Shown here: piece by piece, positions 35,870-43,643 of the stretch
Numbering within the stretch: position 1 is the first letter of the stretch
Layout: each line of letters opens with the position of its first letter
DNA from: an uncultured Hyphomicrobiales bacterium
Lineage (GTDB): Bacteria; Pseudomonadota; Alphaproteobacteria; Rhizobiales; Beijerinckiaceae
Direction of reading: 5' to 3'
Assembly (NCBI GenBank): GCA_903930675.1
Contig: CAIYZJ010000078.1
Span: forward strand, 1-64,000
DNA: 64,000 bases
Made by a program: the position numbers and the translations under genes
The notes under the pieces: model-generated
The model's input: only the letters and a program-made list of their open reading frames with translations
Databases searched by the model: none
Told to the model about the DNA's origin: nothing

Positions 35870-37030
35870 TTACCGCTTGTGATGCGCCAGCATGATCAGC
35901 AACAGGCCCGCAACCGCAAAGGGGATCATGCCGAAATAGGCCTTGATGCCCCAAGCCTGCACCAGCGGCCCTGCCAATACAGTGACCAGCGCGAACATCA
36001 GGGCATTGGCGGCGGAAAACAGGCCCTGCACATGGGCACGCCGCACCACAGGGGCCAGAGCCGCCACCATCCCCAAGGCCCCGAGATGGAACAGCGCGAA
36101 GCTCAGGGCATGCAGGGTCTGCAAAATACCGATCCCGACGACATCGGGGGCCAGCCCCATCAGCAACCAGCGCATAACCGCCGCGCTGCCACCGATCATC
36201 AGATAGGTATAGGCCTTATCGACATCCCTGCTGCCGCCCAACCGCCAGAACACGACGATCTCGACAACAACGGAACAGGCCGTCAACACGCCGATCTGCC
36301 ACGATTGAATCCCCTGCTGTACCCAAAGAACAGGTCCGAAACCGTTCAGCACGGCATTGGAAGAGCCGACCAGACCGGTGCCGAGCAACAACAGATAGAG
36401 CCGCACCGGCACCTTCTGGGCGGCCTGATCCGGCGTACCGGCATCGGGGGGCTCGAGATGGCGGGCAGGAATGAACATGCCCGTGCGCATCCACAAGGCC
36501 ACGGCGGTGGTGCCGAAAGAAAACACCGCCATCACCGCAGGCACGATGGCCACTGCCAGCCATGAGACCAAGAGGCCCGCCAGCAAGGTGACCAGCATGA
36601 AAGCGATGGAGCCCCAAACCCGCACGCGTCCGTAAACCAGAACGGGATTGTCACGCAATGCATCGAGCGTGATGATATCTCCGAGTGGGATCGGGGCAAG
36701 CATCATGGTCACCGTCAAGGTGACAACCAGCAACAGGACCGGAAAATCGGGACTGAATGGCATCACCAGCCAGCCGCAACCGGCCAGTCCGCCCACCACC
36801 GCCAGCAAATGGCGCGGCGCGATATAGCGGTCGGCCAGTCCGGTGATCCACGGGCCGACAAAGGCACGCAGAAAAATCGGCACGGACAGAATCAGGCCGA
36901 TCTGCTCGGCCGACAGGCCGCGCGTCGCCAGCCAGATCGGAAAAAACGGCTGGTGCAAACCCAGCATGGCAAAGCTGGTGGCCGACAGGACCGACAGTTC
37001 AAGCACAAGCCGGTTATGGGAAGGGCTCAC
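35870..37030 (-). CDS. MFS transporter, HcaT/3-phenylpropionate carrier-like
   Basis: A 386-residue carrier with about twelve helices. The N-terminal FAMLGLHQPFFPIWLATRGLS and the loop YGRVRVWGSIAFM are typical of the MFS_1-like/HcaT group, also related to LacY-type permeases. A second family motif is GLFSAANALMF. Substrate is unknown; distance to the dehydratase gene (117 bp, same strand) allows cotranscription, which would suit a sugar-acid carrier, but that is inference. Confidence 0.85.
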   Translation of the reverse strand: MSPSHNRLVLELSVLSATSFAMLGLHQPFFPIWLATRGLSAEQIGLILSVPIFLRAFVGPWITGLADRYIAPRHLLAVVGGLAGCGWLVMPFSPDFPVLLLVVTLTVTMMLAPIPLGDIITLDALRDNPVLVYGRVRVWGSIAFMLVTLLAGLLVSWLAVAIVPAVMAVFSFGTTAVALWMRTGMFIPARHLEPPDAGTPDQAAQKVPVRLYLLLLGTGLVGSSNAVLNGFGPVLWVQQGIQSWQIGVLTACSVVVEIVVFWRLGGSRDVDKAYTYLMIGGSAAVMRWLLMGLAPDVVGIGILQTLHALSFALFHLGALGMVAALAPVVRRAHVQGLFSAANALMFALVTVLAGPLVQAWGIKAYFGMIPFAVAGLLLIMLAHHKR

Positions 37031-37246
37031 AAATTCATCCGGACAAAACCATCAAGGAGCCGCAATTTGGCGCAACAAATGATTCACGACAACCTTGTCC
37101 CGTTAAGGCTTTGGTAAGCATAAGCAGAAAAACAACACCCGCCCGTGTGGCAGGCAGGCGCCCATGAGGCTATAAAAGACATGATAGGTGCCTTTTGTTA
37201 CGCACTGGATCAATCGCGCCCTATCGGTATTTTCAAGGATTTTGAT

Positions 37247-38350
37247 TTGACCCAGCACTCTGACGGCCCAGTCAACCCGCTTGCCGGACAGGTTCTCCCT
37301 TCCTGCCAGCCGATCAGGAGCCGGACCGCGTCTGGCTGGCTTCGGCCTGCAGCGGTGATCATGCTGGGCCTGCTGGTCGCCAATTGTGCTACACCTCCGA
37401 CCAAGACCGCCTCGGGCAACAAATACGGCGTCAAAGCCAGCCCGAAAGTCATTGCCGACGGCGAGCCGATTCCCAAAGGCGGCGGCTATGACATGGTGGG
37501 CAAGCCCTATACCGTAGCCGGCAAGCTCTATGTGCCGCGCGAGGACAAGAATTACAGCGCAGTCGGAACGGCCTCCTGGTATGGCCCGTCTTTCCATGGC
37601 CGCATGACCGCCAATGGCGAAGTGTTCGACCGGGAATCGATTTCGGTGGCGCATCCGACGATGCCGCTGCCCAGCTATGTGCGCGTGACCAATACGCTGA
37701 ACGGCCGCTCGATCATCGCCCGCGTCAATGATCGCGGTCCCTATCACGATGACCGTCTGGTCGATGTGTCCGAACAGGTCGCCACCAGCCTGAATTTCAA
37801 ACATCTGGGCACCGCACGCGTCAAGGTCGACTATATCGGCCGCGCTCCGATGGAAGGCGACGATGACAAGGTCTTGCTCGCCACCTTGCGCACAGACGGC
37901 CGTCCCGCGCACCTGAACCGCCATGCGGCCCCTGCCCAGGTTGCCAGCATCGCGCCCTTCATGCCGCAAGCCGCTGCCGAACCTGCAAAACCATCTACAG
38001 CCAATCCGGTCAAAACGGCAGCACCCGCTGTCGTGCCCTTGCCTGCCGCCAAAGCCACGCCATTGCCCCACGCCAAAGTCGCTCTGATGACGGCCAAGCC
38101 AGTGGCCGGTATTGCGGGTAAATCAGGCAAGCCTGCGCCGGTTGCCACGCTCGCCAAGCCGCAAGCCGGCAAACCTGTTGACACAAAGCCTGCAGCCAGC
38201 AAGCCTGTGACCGGCAAAGCAGAACCGTTGAAAGCAACGGCGACCAAAGCAGCGCCTGCTGCAAAGCCTGTGGCAGCCGCCAATAAAAAGCCGCCTGCCA
38301 AGCCGCAAACGGCATCGTTGGCACCGCCCCGCAAAAATGACGGTGGTTGA
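37247..38350 (+). CDS. rlpA: RlpA-like lipoprotein with Ala/Lys/Pro-rich tail
   Basis: An RlpA-family protein of 367 residues. A hydrophobic stretch ending in the lipobox LVANC (Cys about 47) makes it a lipoprotein. The double-psi beta-barrel domain (about 103-200) includes GTASWYGPSFHGRMTANGE and RVNDRGPYHDDRLVDVS; RlpA acts on glycan strands lacking peptide stems at division sites. The usual C-terminal SPOR domain is missing. Instead about 130 residues rich in Ala, Lys and Pro follow (from about 235). Start: TTG 37247 has AAGGA seven bases upstream; ATG 37181 or GTG 37145 would lengthen the N-terminus. Confidence 0.87.
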   Translation: MTQHSDGPVNPLAGQVLPSCQPIRSRTASGWLRPAAVIMLGLLVANCATPPTKTASGNKYGVKASPKVIADGEPIPKGGGYDMVGKPYTVAGKLYVPREDKNYSAVGTASWYGPSFHGRMTANGEVFDRESISVAHPTMPLPSYVRVTNTLNGRSIIARVNDRGPYHDDRLVDVSEQVATSLNFKHLGTARVKVDYIGRAPMEGDDDKVLLATLRTDGRPAHLNRHAAPAQVASIAPFMPQAAAEPAKPSTANPVKTAAPAVVPLPAAKATPLPHAKVALMTAKPVAGIAGKSGKPAPVATLAKPQAGKPVDTKPAASKPVTGKAEPLKATATKAAPAAKPVAAANKKPPAKPQTASLAPPRKNDGG

Positions 38351-38353
38351 GGC

Positions 38354-38611
38354 CTAGCGGATCCGCTCGTCGAGCCGCGCATTCAACCGGCCATGCAGGC
38401 GTTGCATGAGCGGTGACAGGCCGATCTGTTGTGAAAACACGTCCACGCTCTCAAAAACCGGCATGATCGCTTGCGGCAGCAATCCTTGCGCGGCCCGCTC
38501 GGATGCCCAATCGCGCACCGGACCCGGAAAAGCCAGCCAGCCGATCAGCAAAGCCGGATAGATCACCCCCATCGCCCGCCTGATCGAAGTTGTGTGAACT
38601 GGCTGTTCCAT
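38354..38611 (-). CDS. small single-helix membrane protein at the end of the acylation cluster
   Basis: An 85-residue protein starting MEQPVHTTSIRRAMG, with one hydrophobic helix (about 15-31, VIYPALLIGWLAFPGPV). A soluble tail ends in Arg-rich LHGRLNARLDERIR. ATG 38611 follows GAGG that overlaps the stop region of the MBOAT gene, only 7 bp upstream, so it is surely cotranscribed and probably coupled. It could be a partner subunit of the acyltransferase. No family recognised. Confidence 0.75.
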   Translation of the reverse strand: MEQPVHTTSIRRAMGVIYPALLIGWLAFPGPVRDWASERAAQGLLPQAIMPVFESVDVFSQQIGLSPLMQRLHGRLNARLDERIR

Positions 38612-38618
38612 CGTGACC

Positions 38619-40037
38619 TCAGAACCGGAAATAGATAAAGGGTGCGGCATTGGTTGGTGCCAAGAGCAGCAAACCCAGCAAAGCCAGTGCGACAAACATG
38701 CTTTGCACGACAAGCGGTTTTTGTTCGAAAGCCTGCGCCAGACCCGACCAGACCGTTTTTGGAATGATTTGCGTCAGCGCTCCCAAAGCCAGAAGAAGTT
38801 GAAGTGCCAGAGACAATCCACCCGCTGCAACGGGCGCATGCAGCAGGGCATCGAGGAATTGTCCGGCTGTTTCCAGATCGGGCGAGCGGAACAAGACCCA
38901 CAACAGACAGACCGTGTGGAAGGTCAAAACCCATGACACCGCTTGATAGTTGGGGTGATCGCGCCACTTGTGCGCCGTCTGGGTCCGCGCCCAGCCAAAA
39001 TGGACCATCAACGCCACGCCGTGCAGCCCGCCCCACAGGATGAAGGTGCCGCTGGCTCCGTGCCAGAGACCGCCGAGAAACATGGTGATCATCAGATTGC
39101 GCATGGTCAGCCAGCGTCCGAGCCGGTTGCCGCCGAGCGGAATATACAGATAATCCCGCAGCCAATGTGACAGCGTGATGTGCCAGCGGTTCCAGAAATC
39201 CTGCACCGACAGCGCGCGATAGGGCTGATCGAAATTTTGCGGAAAGCGGTAGCCGAACAGGCTGGCAATGCCGATGGCAATATCGGTATAGGCGCTGAAA
39301 TCGCAATAGATTACCAGCGCATAGCCGTAAAAGGCTCCCCATACTTCCTGAAGGGACGCGCGGGAGGGATCGACATAGACCGGATCGACCAAAGCAGTGG
39401 CCAGATAGTTGGCGATCACCACTTTTTTGAACAGCCCGCCGAGGATCAGCGCCAAAGAGGTCCCGAGAGGGATCGGCATCCGGCGCGGGGCCTCGGCCAG
39501 TTGCGGCAGAAACTCGCGGGCGCGCACAATCGGACCCGCCACCAGATGCGGAAAAAAGCTGATATAGAGCGTCAGATCCAGCAGGCTGTCTGATGCTTTG
39601 ATGGTGTTTTTATAGACATCGACCAGATAGGAAATCGCATGGAAGGTGAAAAATGAAATGGCGACCGGCACCGCCACTTCCACCAGATTCAGATCCAGCC
39701 CAAAACCGAGATGATCGGCCAGTTGCATCGACGAGGCAATCAGCAAATCGGCATATTTGAAATAACCCAGCACGGCCAACAAGACGAGAATACCCGCGCT
39801 GGTGATGCTGGCGCGCCGCCGTCGTGCCGTCGTGCGCCCGATCCATTGCCCGCACAGCAACATCATCACCGCCACCGCCAGCAGCATCACGACGAAACGG
39901 GCATCCCATGCGGCGTAAAACAGCAGGCTGGCCAAGGCCAGAAACGCCTTGCGCGCCGTATTGGCCTCGCGCAGCAGCCAGGCGACCGCCCAGACACAGC
40001 CAAAAAACACGGCAAATTCAGTGCTTGGGAACAGCAT
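38619..40037 (-). CDS. MBOAT-family O-acyltransferase (AlgI/PatA-like)
   Basis: A 472-residue polytopic inner-membrane protein. Its catalytic histidine is in LGGLWHGASGTF (about residue 324). Family segments are FKYADLLI, ISFFTFHAISYLVDVY, SFFPHLVAGPIVRA and DFWNRWHITLSHWLRDY. AlgI/PatA proteins move acetyl groups across the membrane to decorate alginate, cellulose or peptidoglycan. ATG 40037 is chosen from GGGAG upstream; its 5' end overlaps the SGNH gene by 20 bp. The acceptor glycan is not indicated. Confidence 0.93.
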   Translation of the reverse strand: MLFPSTEFAVFFGCVWAVAWLLREANTARKAFLALASLLFYAAWDARFVVMLLAVAVMMLLCGQWIGRTTARRRRASITSAGILVLLAVLGYFKYADLLIASSMQLADHLGFGLDLNLVEVAVPVAISFFTFHAISYLVDVYKNTIKASDSLLDLTLYISFFPHLVAGPIVRAREFLPQLAEAPRRMPIPLGTSLALILGGLFKKVVIANYLATALVDPVYVDPSRASLQEVWGAFYGYALVIYCDFSAYTDIAIGIASLFGYRFPQNFDQPYRALSVQDFWNRWHITLSHWLRDYLYIPLGGNRLGRWLTMRNLMITMFLGGLWHGASGTFILWGGLHGVALMVHFGWARTQTAHKWRDHPNYQAVSWVLTFHTVCLLWVLFRSPDLETAGQFLDALLHAPVAAGGLSLALQLLLALGALTQIIPKTVWSGLAQAFEQKPLVVQSMFVALALLGLLLLAPTNAAPFIYFRF

Positions 40038-41298
40038 CTTTGCGCTCCCTGATGGTCCGGTCAATCACAGGCATCACAAATGTTACAAAAGCCTCGGCAC
40101 TCCGGCGATACCCTTCGCCGGTCAGATGGATATGGTCATCGGCCATCAGGCGCGGCTGATCAAGTGTCCATTGATGTCCTGCACAGCTTTGCGGCATGAT
40201 CGCGGACCAGGACCACAGCGGCAAAGTCTGGCTTTGGGCCAATTGGTCCTGCGCCTGCCGCACCTGTGCCAATTTGGGTGGCTCCATCCAGCCGCAGTCT
40301 TGAGCCGTATTGGCTCTGCCCCCAGCGGGAGGCGAGATCAGCGCCAGCTGCGTCTGCGGCAGCAGTTTTTTGAAACGGCCAGCCTGCCGCGCCAGCACCT
40401 GCTGATAGCGCGGCATCGACAGATTGTCGTCAAAGCCCTCATTGGTGCCGAAAGCCAGCACCAGAACATCGGGCTTGAGCTGCTGCAGGGCCTGATCGAA
40501 GCCCGCGCTGTCCAACCGGTCGAGCACCGAAAATGTCGCCCCGGGATAGCCTGTGCTGATCACGCTGATCCCCGATGCCTGCGCTTTGACCAAGACCTGC
40601 AACAGCACAACCGGTCTGGCAGAACGGGTCGCCAGCAACAAGGAGCGAAACGCACCGTCTCCGCCCGCTTTGGGCTGCAAGGGGATCGCCAAAATGCCAT
40701 CGTCGTGCCGCGACAGATCGAATTGACCCAACGTCTCGCCGTCAAGAACAAGCTCGATCTCTCCGGCCTGCGGACCTGTCTGGAACACCAGTTCGATGGT
40801 TTCGAAAGCCAGCGGGCGGCGGCGCGTTTGCCACAACAGGGTCTGGTCCGGCCCGCTTGATTCCGCCAGGGTCCCCGACAGCAGAAAGCGGGAGTCGGCG
40901 GGTGTGTTCATCACCGTCCGATAGGTCCATCCGGCAGAGGCCTGCACACTGACTGCCGCGCTTCTGATCCCCGGATGCGGCTGGCCCAAAGGCAGCAACA
41001 ACCCGTTGCCCTCGCCATAGTTTTGTTGCAGCAAGCTGCGGACATGGCCGGTGAACAGATCGGCCGCCATGTGACTATCGCCGATCATGGCCACCACAAT
41101 CGGCGCGGTTTGTGTGTTTTGGGCGGGCGCGACCTGTGGCTCTTCTTGCTCCGACAGCAGTGTCGAGAACCAAGTACCGATCCCTTCGGGATGCCCGTCC
41201 ATCAGATCTTTGGCGAATTTGAGCACCAGCAGGCTCACCACAACCAGCACCAGAATGACCGGTCCCCAGCCAAACGGCAGCGGGTGGCGCGATCTCAA
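40018..41298 (-). CDS. membrane-anchored SGNH/GDSL hydrolase (third of three)
   Basis: A 426-residue protein. An N-terminal signal anchor (about 11-30) puts the rest in the periplasm. SGNH block I is AMIGDSHMAADLF, block III is FGTNEGFDD and block V is DDHIHLTGEGY. A beta-rich insert (about 130-270) separates blocks I and III. This layout recalls PatB/AlgJ-like acetyltransferases that work with an MBOAT partner. It overlaps the MBOAT gene by 20 bp. The TTG at 41298 overlaps the upstream stop by 4 bp and has no strong Shine-Dalgarno sequence. Confidence 0.85.
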   Translation of the reverse strand: MRSRHPLPFGWGPVILVLVVVSLLVLKFAKDLMDGHPEGIGTWFSTLLSEQEEPQVAPAQNTQTAPIVVAMIGDSHMAADLFTGHVRSLLQQNYGEGNGLLLPLGQPHPGIRSAAVSVQASAGWTYRTVMNTPADSRFLLSGTLAESSGPDQTLLWQTRRRPLAFETIELVFQTGPQAGEIELVLDGETLGQFDLSRHDDGILAIPLQPKAGGDGAFRSLLLATRSARPVVLLQVLVKAQASGISVISTGYPGATFSVLDRLDSAGFDQALQQLKPDVLVLAFGTNEGFDDNLSMPRYQQVLARQAGRFKKLLPQTQLALISPPAGGRANTAQDCGWMEPPKLAQVRQAQDQLAQSQTLPLWSWSAIMPQSCAGHQWTLDQPRLMADDHIHLTGEGYRRSAEAFVTFVMPVIDRTIRERKDAVPKH

Positions 41299-42068
41299 GG
41301 GCAGGGACCCGCAGGCGTCCAGCCCTTGTGTTGCAATACAGCCAGAATGGAGGGCAACAGGCTTTGGGTCAGATAATCATAACCGGCTTGCGTGAAATGT
41401 ACGCCGTCGGAAGCGCGCATCTGCGTCATGCTGCCGCCGATCCTGTCATAGGATTTGAAGGCTTGCGCGCCTTCGGCCGGATCCAGCGGGCTTGGCAGAA
41501 ACACAATCGACGGCTTGCCGAAGGATTTGACCACATCGGCCAGCAATTTGTTTTTGGCCAAAGCATCATCATTGGCCTTGGTCTCGCGCAGCACCGGCAG
41601 GCCCAGAATAACCAGACCCTGATCAGCAGCCACTGCGGCTTCCATCATCTGGGTCAGACGGGTTTTGTAAAACACCGTCCAGTCCTCGCTGCCATAGGGA
41701 ATTCGTGTACGGTCGCCGAACCATGCATCCTGCCGGTCATTCAGGCCGACCGACAGCACGATCACTTTCGGGCTGGCGGTTTTTTGCACGATCGTCTGAA
41801 AATCGCGCACCAGATCGGCCTGATCCATCCGCACCAGTCCGATGCCGTTTTTGCCGTGACGCTCGTAGGATATCGCCGACAGACAGGCATTTTTGGTGGC
41901 CAGACGGATAAAACCGCCCCACAACCCGTCGCTCATCGAATCGCCGATAAAGGCCAGATGCGGCGGTTCGGGCTGTGCAAAGGCAGGGGCGGTCAGGCCG
42001 GATACCGACATCATCACAAAACCTGCCAGCCATGAGGCACGCCATCGCATCCGTTTCGTCAACCTCAT
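41295..42068 (-). CDS. secreted SGNH/GDSL hydrolase, DUF459-like (second of three)
   Basis: A 257-residue protein with signal peptide (about 1-31, ending APAFA). The nucleophile block is AFIGDSMSDGLWGGF, then SVGLNDRQDAW and the C-terminal SDGVHFTQAGYDYL with catalytic Asp and His. This matches the DUF459 branch of SGNH hydrolases. ATG 42068 overlaps the upstream SGNH stop by 4 bp; the longer open frame upstream is antisense-type noise. Confidence 0.87.
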   Translation of the reverse strand: MRLTKRMRWRASWLAGFVMMSVSGLTAPAFAQPEPPHLAFIGDSMSDGLWGGFIRLATKNACLSAISYERHGKNGIGLVRMDQADLVRDFQTIVQKTASPKVIVLSVGLNDRQDAWFGDRTRIPYGSEDWTVFYKTRLTQMMEAAVAADQGLVILGLPVLRETKANDDALAKNKLLADVVKSFGKPSIVFLPSPLDPAEGAQAFKSYDRIGGSMTQMRASDGVHFTQAGYDYLTQSLLPSILAVLQHKGWTPAGPCP

Positions 42069-42730
42069 TTGACCGCACCCGACGATGCGGCAGGTGCCAC
42101 AGCCTTTTTGAGCGGCTTCTTGCGCTTCTTTTTTGGCGGCGCAGCATGGGCTGGCCCGGCATGAACAGGGGCAGACTGCACCACCGGCTTGAAATTGGCG
42201 GCCTCGGCAGCCAGTTGCCACATGATGCGATAGCCCGTCATGGTAAAATGGATGCCATCCTTGGCCCGCACAGCCGGATCACACAAGGCCTGTGCCCGCA
42301 TACTCACATAGGTAATGCCTGTTCGGGCCAGATCGGCGCGCAGGGATTCATCGAGCTTTTTGGCACTCTCGTCCCACGGCTTGAGCACGCAAGGCGGGCC
42401 GATCCAGTAGAGTTTCAGCCGCTGCTCGTGGACAAAGGCCACCAGCCGGTCGAGATCCGGACCGCCTTTGACCAGACTGGACACCGCATCATTGGTTCCC
42501 AGACTCAAAAACACGGTCGAGCCCGCAGGGACCGCGCGCAGCTGCTCGATGATTTTGGGACCGCGGATCGCAATCGAAATCGCTGCCACCGAGGGCAATT
42601 GCGAGACCATGCCGACGCCCATGCCGATGCTGTCGCCGGCAACATAGCTGTCGGCGCGTGCGGCCACGGGCACTGCCACGCTGACCGACAAACCAAAAGC
42701 ACACAGAAGGGCGAGAACGATACGGGACAT
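42065..42730 (-). CDS. secreted SGNH/GDSL hydrolase (first of three)
   Basis: A 221-residue protein with signal peptide (about 1-25, VLALLCAFGLSVSVAVPVAARA). SGNH blocks are YVAGDSIGMGVG, SLGTNDAVSS and KDGIHFTMTGY. The tail (about 185-221) is Lys/Ala/Pro-rich, possibly wall- or polymer-binding. ATG 42730 lacks a clear ribosome-binding site; TTG 42814 is an alternative but gives no better signal peptide. It follows the deacetylase gene by 80 bp on the same strand. Confidence 0.85.
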   Translation of the reverse strand: MSRIVLALLCAFGLSVSVAVPVAARADSYVAGDSIGMGVGMVSQLPSVAAISIAIRGPKIIEQLRAVPAGSTVFLSLGTNDAVSSLVKGGPDLDRLVAFVHEQRLKLYWIGPPCVLKPWDESAKKLDESLRADLARTGITYVSMRAQALCDPAVRAKDGIHFTMTGYRIMWQLAAEAANFKPVVQSAPVHAGPAHAAPPKKKRKKPLKKAVAPAASSGAVK

Positions 42731-42810
42731 GAAATCGGAAATTTTAGAGGTCGGTTCGATCAAATGCGATGATTTCACGCCAAGAGCAATAGTTTTCAGT
42801 GATTTCCGGC

Positions 42811-43623
42811 TCAAACACCGGCGTCGAGTGTTGTAAAGGTAAATCCTTGGTCAACAAGCCGTTTCACAGCGGCGATCACACCCGCCCCGCTCGTGCGATG
42901 CGGCTGGTTGATATGGGCGATGATCACATCTCCGGCCCTGGCCCGCCCGATCCGTGCCGCCACACCTTGCGCGGGCAGACTGGCCCCCGCATCGCCATTG
43001 AGCGAAAAGCCCGCCACCCGATAGCCCCATGTCCCGATCATCGGCAGCAGTGACGGGCTGTAAAGGGCTGTCGCGCCGCGAAACCATTGCGGCCTGACGC
43101 CCGTGGCCTGCTCGATCAACCTGCCGCCTTCCATCACTTCCTGTCGGGCCGCTTCGACCGTCCCCACCGTTTTTTGCCCGTAAACCAGCCGATCACCCAG
43201 CACCATCGCCTGATGGCGCGCCCCGTGATTGCCGAAGCGGAACAAGCGCGGATGCGCCATGATCTGCGCCAGAGCCTGCGGATTACGGGCCAGCCAGATG
43301 CCGGTGACAAAAATGGTGGCAGGCACGTTCCGGTCGATCAGGGCCTGCAGAAGCTGGCCGTCAAAGCCACCCGAACAGGCATCCAGCGTCAGGGCCACGC
43401 GGGGGGCAGCGCTTTGATCGGCCGGCAGCGTCAACACCGGCTCGACAGGATGTTCGCCAGTGGGATGTTCACCAGTGGGATGTTCACCAGTGGCATGGGC
43501 GGGCGACACAAAGCCCATCGCCGCGGCTGCAAAACCGAGCACGGCCCGCCGGTTGATCCCAAAGGGTTTGGAACAACACAGGCAGGTTTGCGCCCCGCCG
43601 CGCCGGTGATTCACACTATCCAT
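42811..43623 (-). CDS. polysaccharide deacetylase (NodB-homology) protein
   Basis: A 270-residue exported protein. The N-terminus has a twin-Arg signal-like segment (NRRAVLGFAAAAMGFVSPAHA, written here only in part: RR then hydrophobic then AHA). A repeated GEHPT linker follows, then the NodB fold: LTLDACSGG (metal and base aspartate), FGNHGARH (His pair) and WFRGATALYS. It probably removes N- or O-acetyl groups from a surface glycan. It starts 20 bp after the dctM stop and leads the SGNH/MBOAT group. Confidence 0.87.
   Translation of the reverse strand: MDSVNHRRGGAQTCLCCSKPFGINRRAVLGFAAAAMGFVSPAHATGEHPTGEHPTGEHPVEPVLTLPADQSAAPRVALTLDACSGGFDGQLLQALIDRNVPATIFVTGIWLARNPQALAQIMAHPRLFRFGNHGARHQAMVLGDRLVYGQKTVGTVEAARQEVMEGGRLIEQATGVRPQWFRGATALYSPSLLPMIGTWGYRVAGFSLNGDAGASLPAQGVAARIGRARAGDVIIAHINQPHRTSGAGVIAAVKRLVDQGFTFTTLDAGV
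43449..43493. repeat. three in-frame 15-bp tandem repeats in the deacetylase gene
   Basis: GATGTTCGCCAGTGG followed by two copies of GATGTTCACCAGTGG. On the coding strand they encode the pentapeptide GEHPT/GEHPV in a linker between signal peptide and catalytic domain. Copy number could vary without breaking the frame. Confidence 0.9.
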
Positions 43624-43643
43624 CCGCCTGTTTACACCGAAAC

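Noticed and set aside
43449-43493. Short direct repeats as a possible CRISPR-like array
   Set aside because: The 15-bp units are contiguous with no spacers and are in frame within a real gene.
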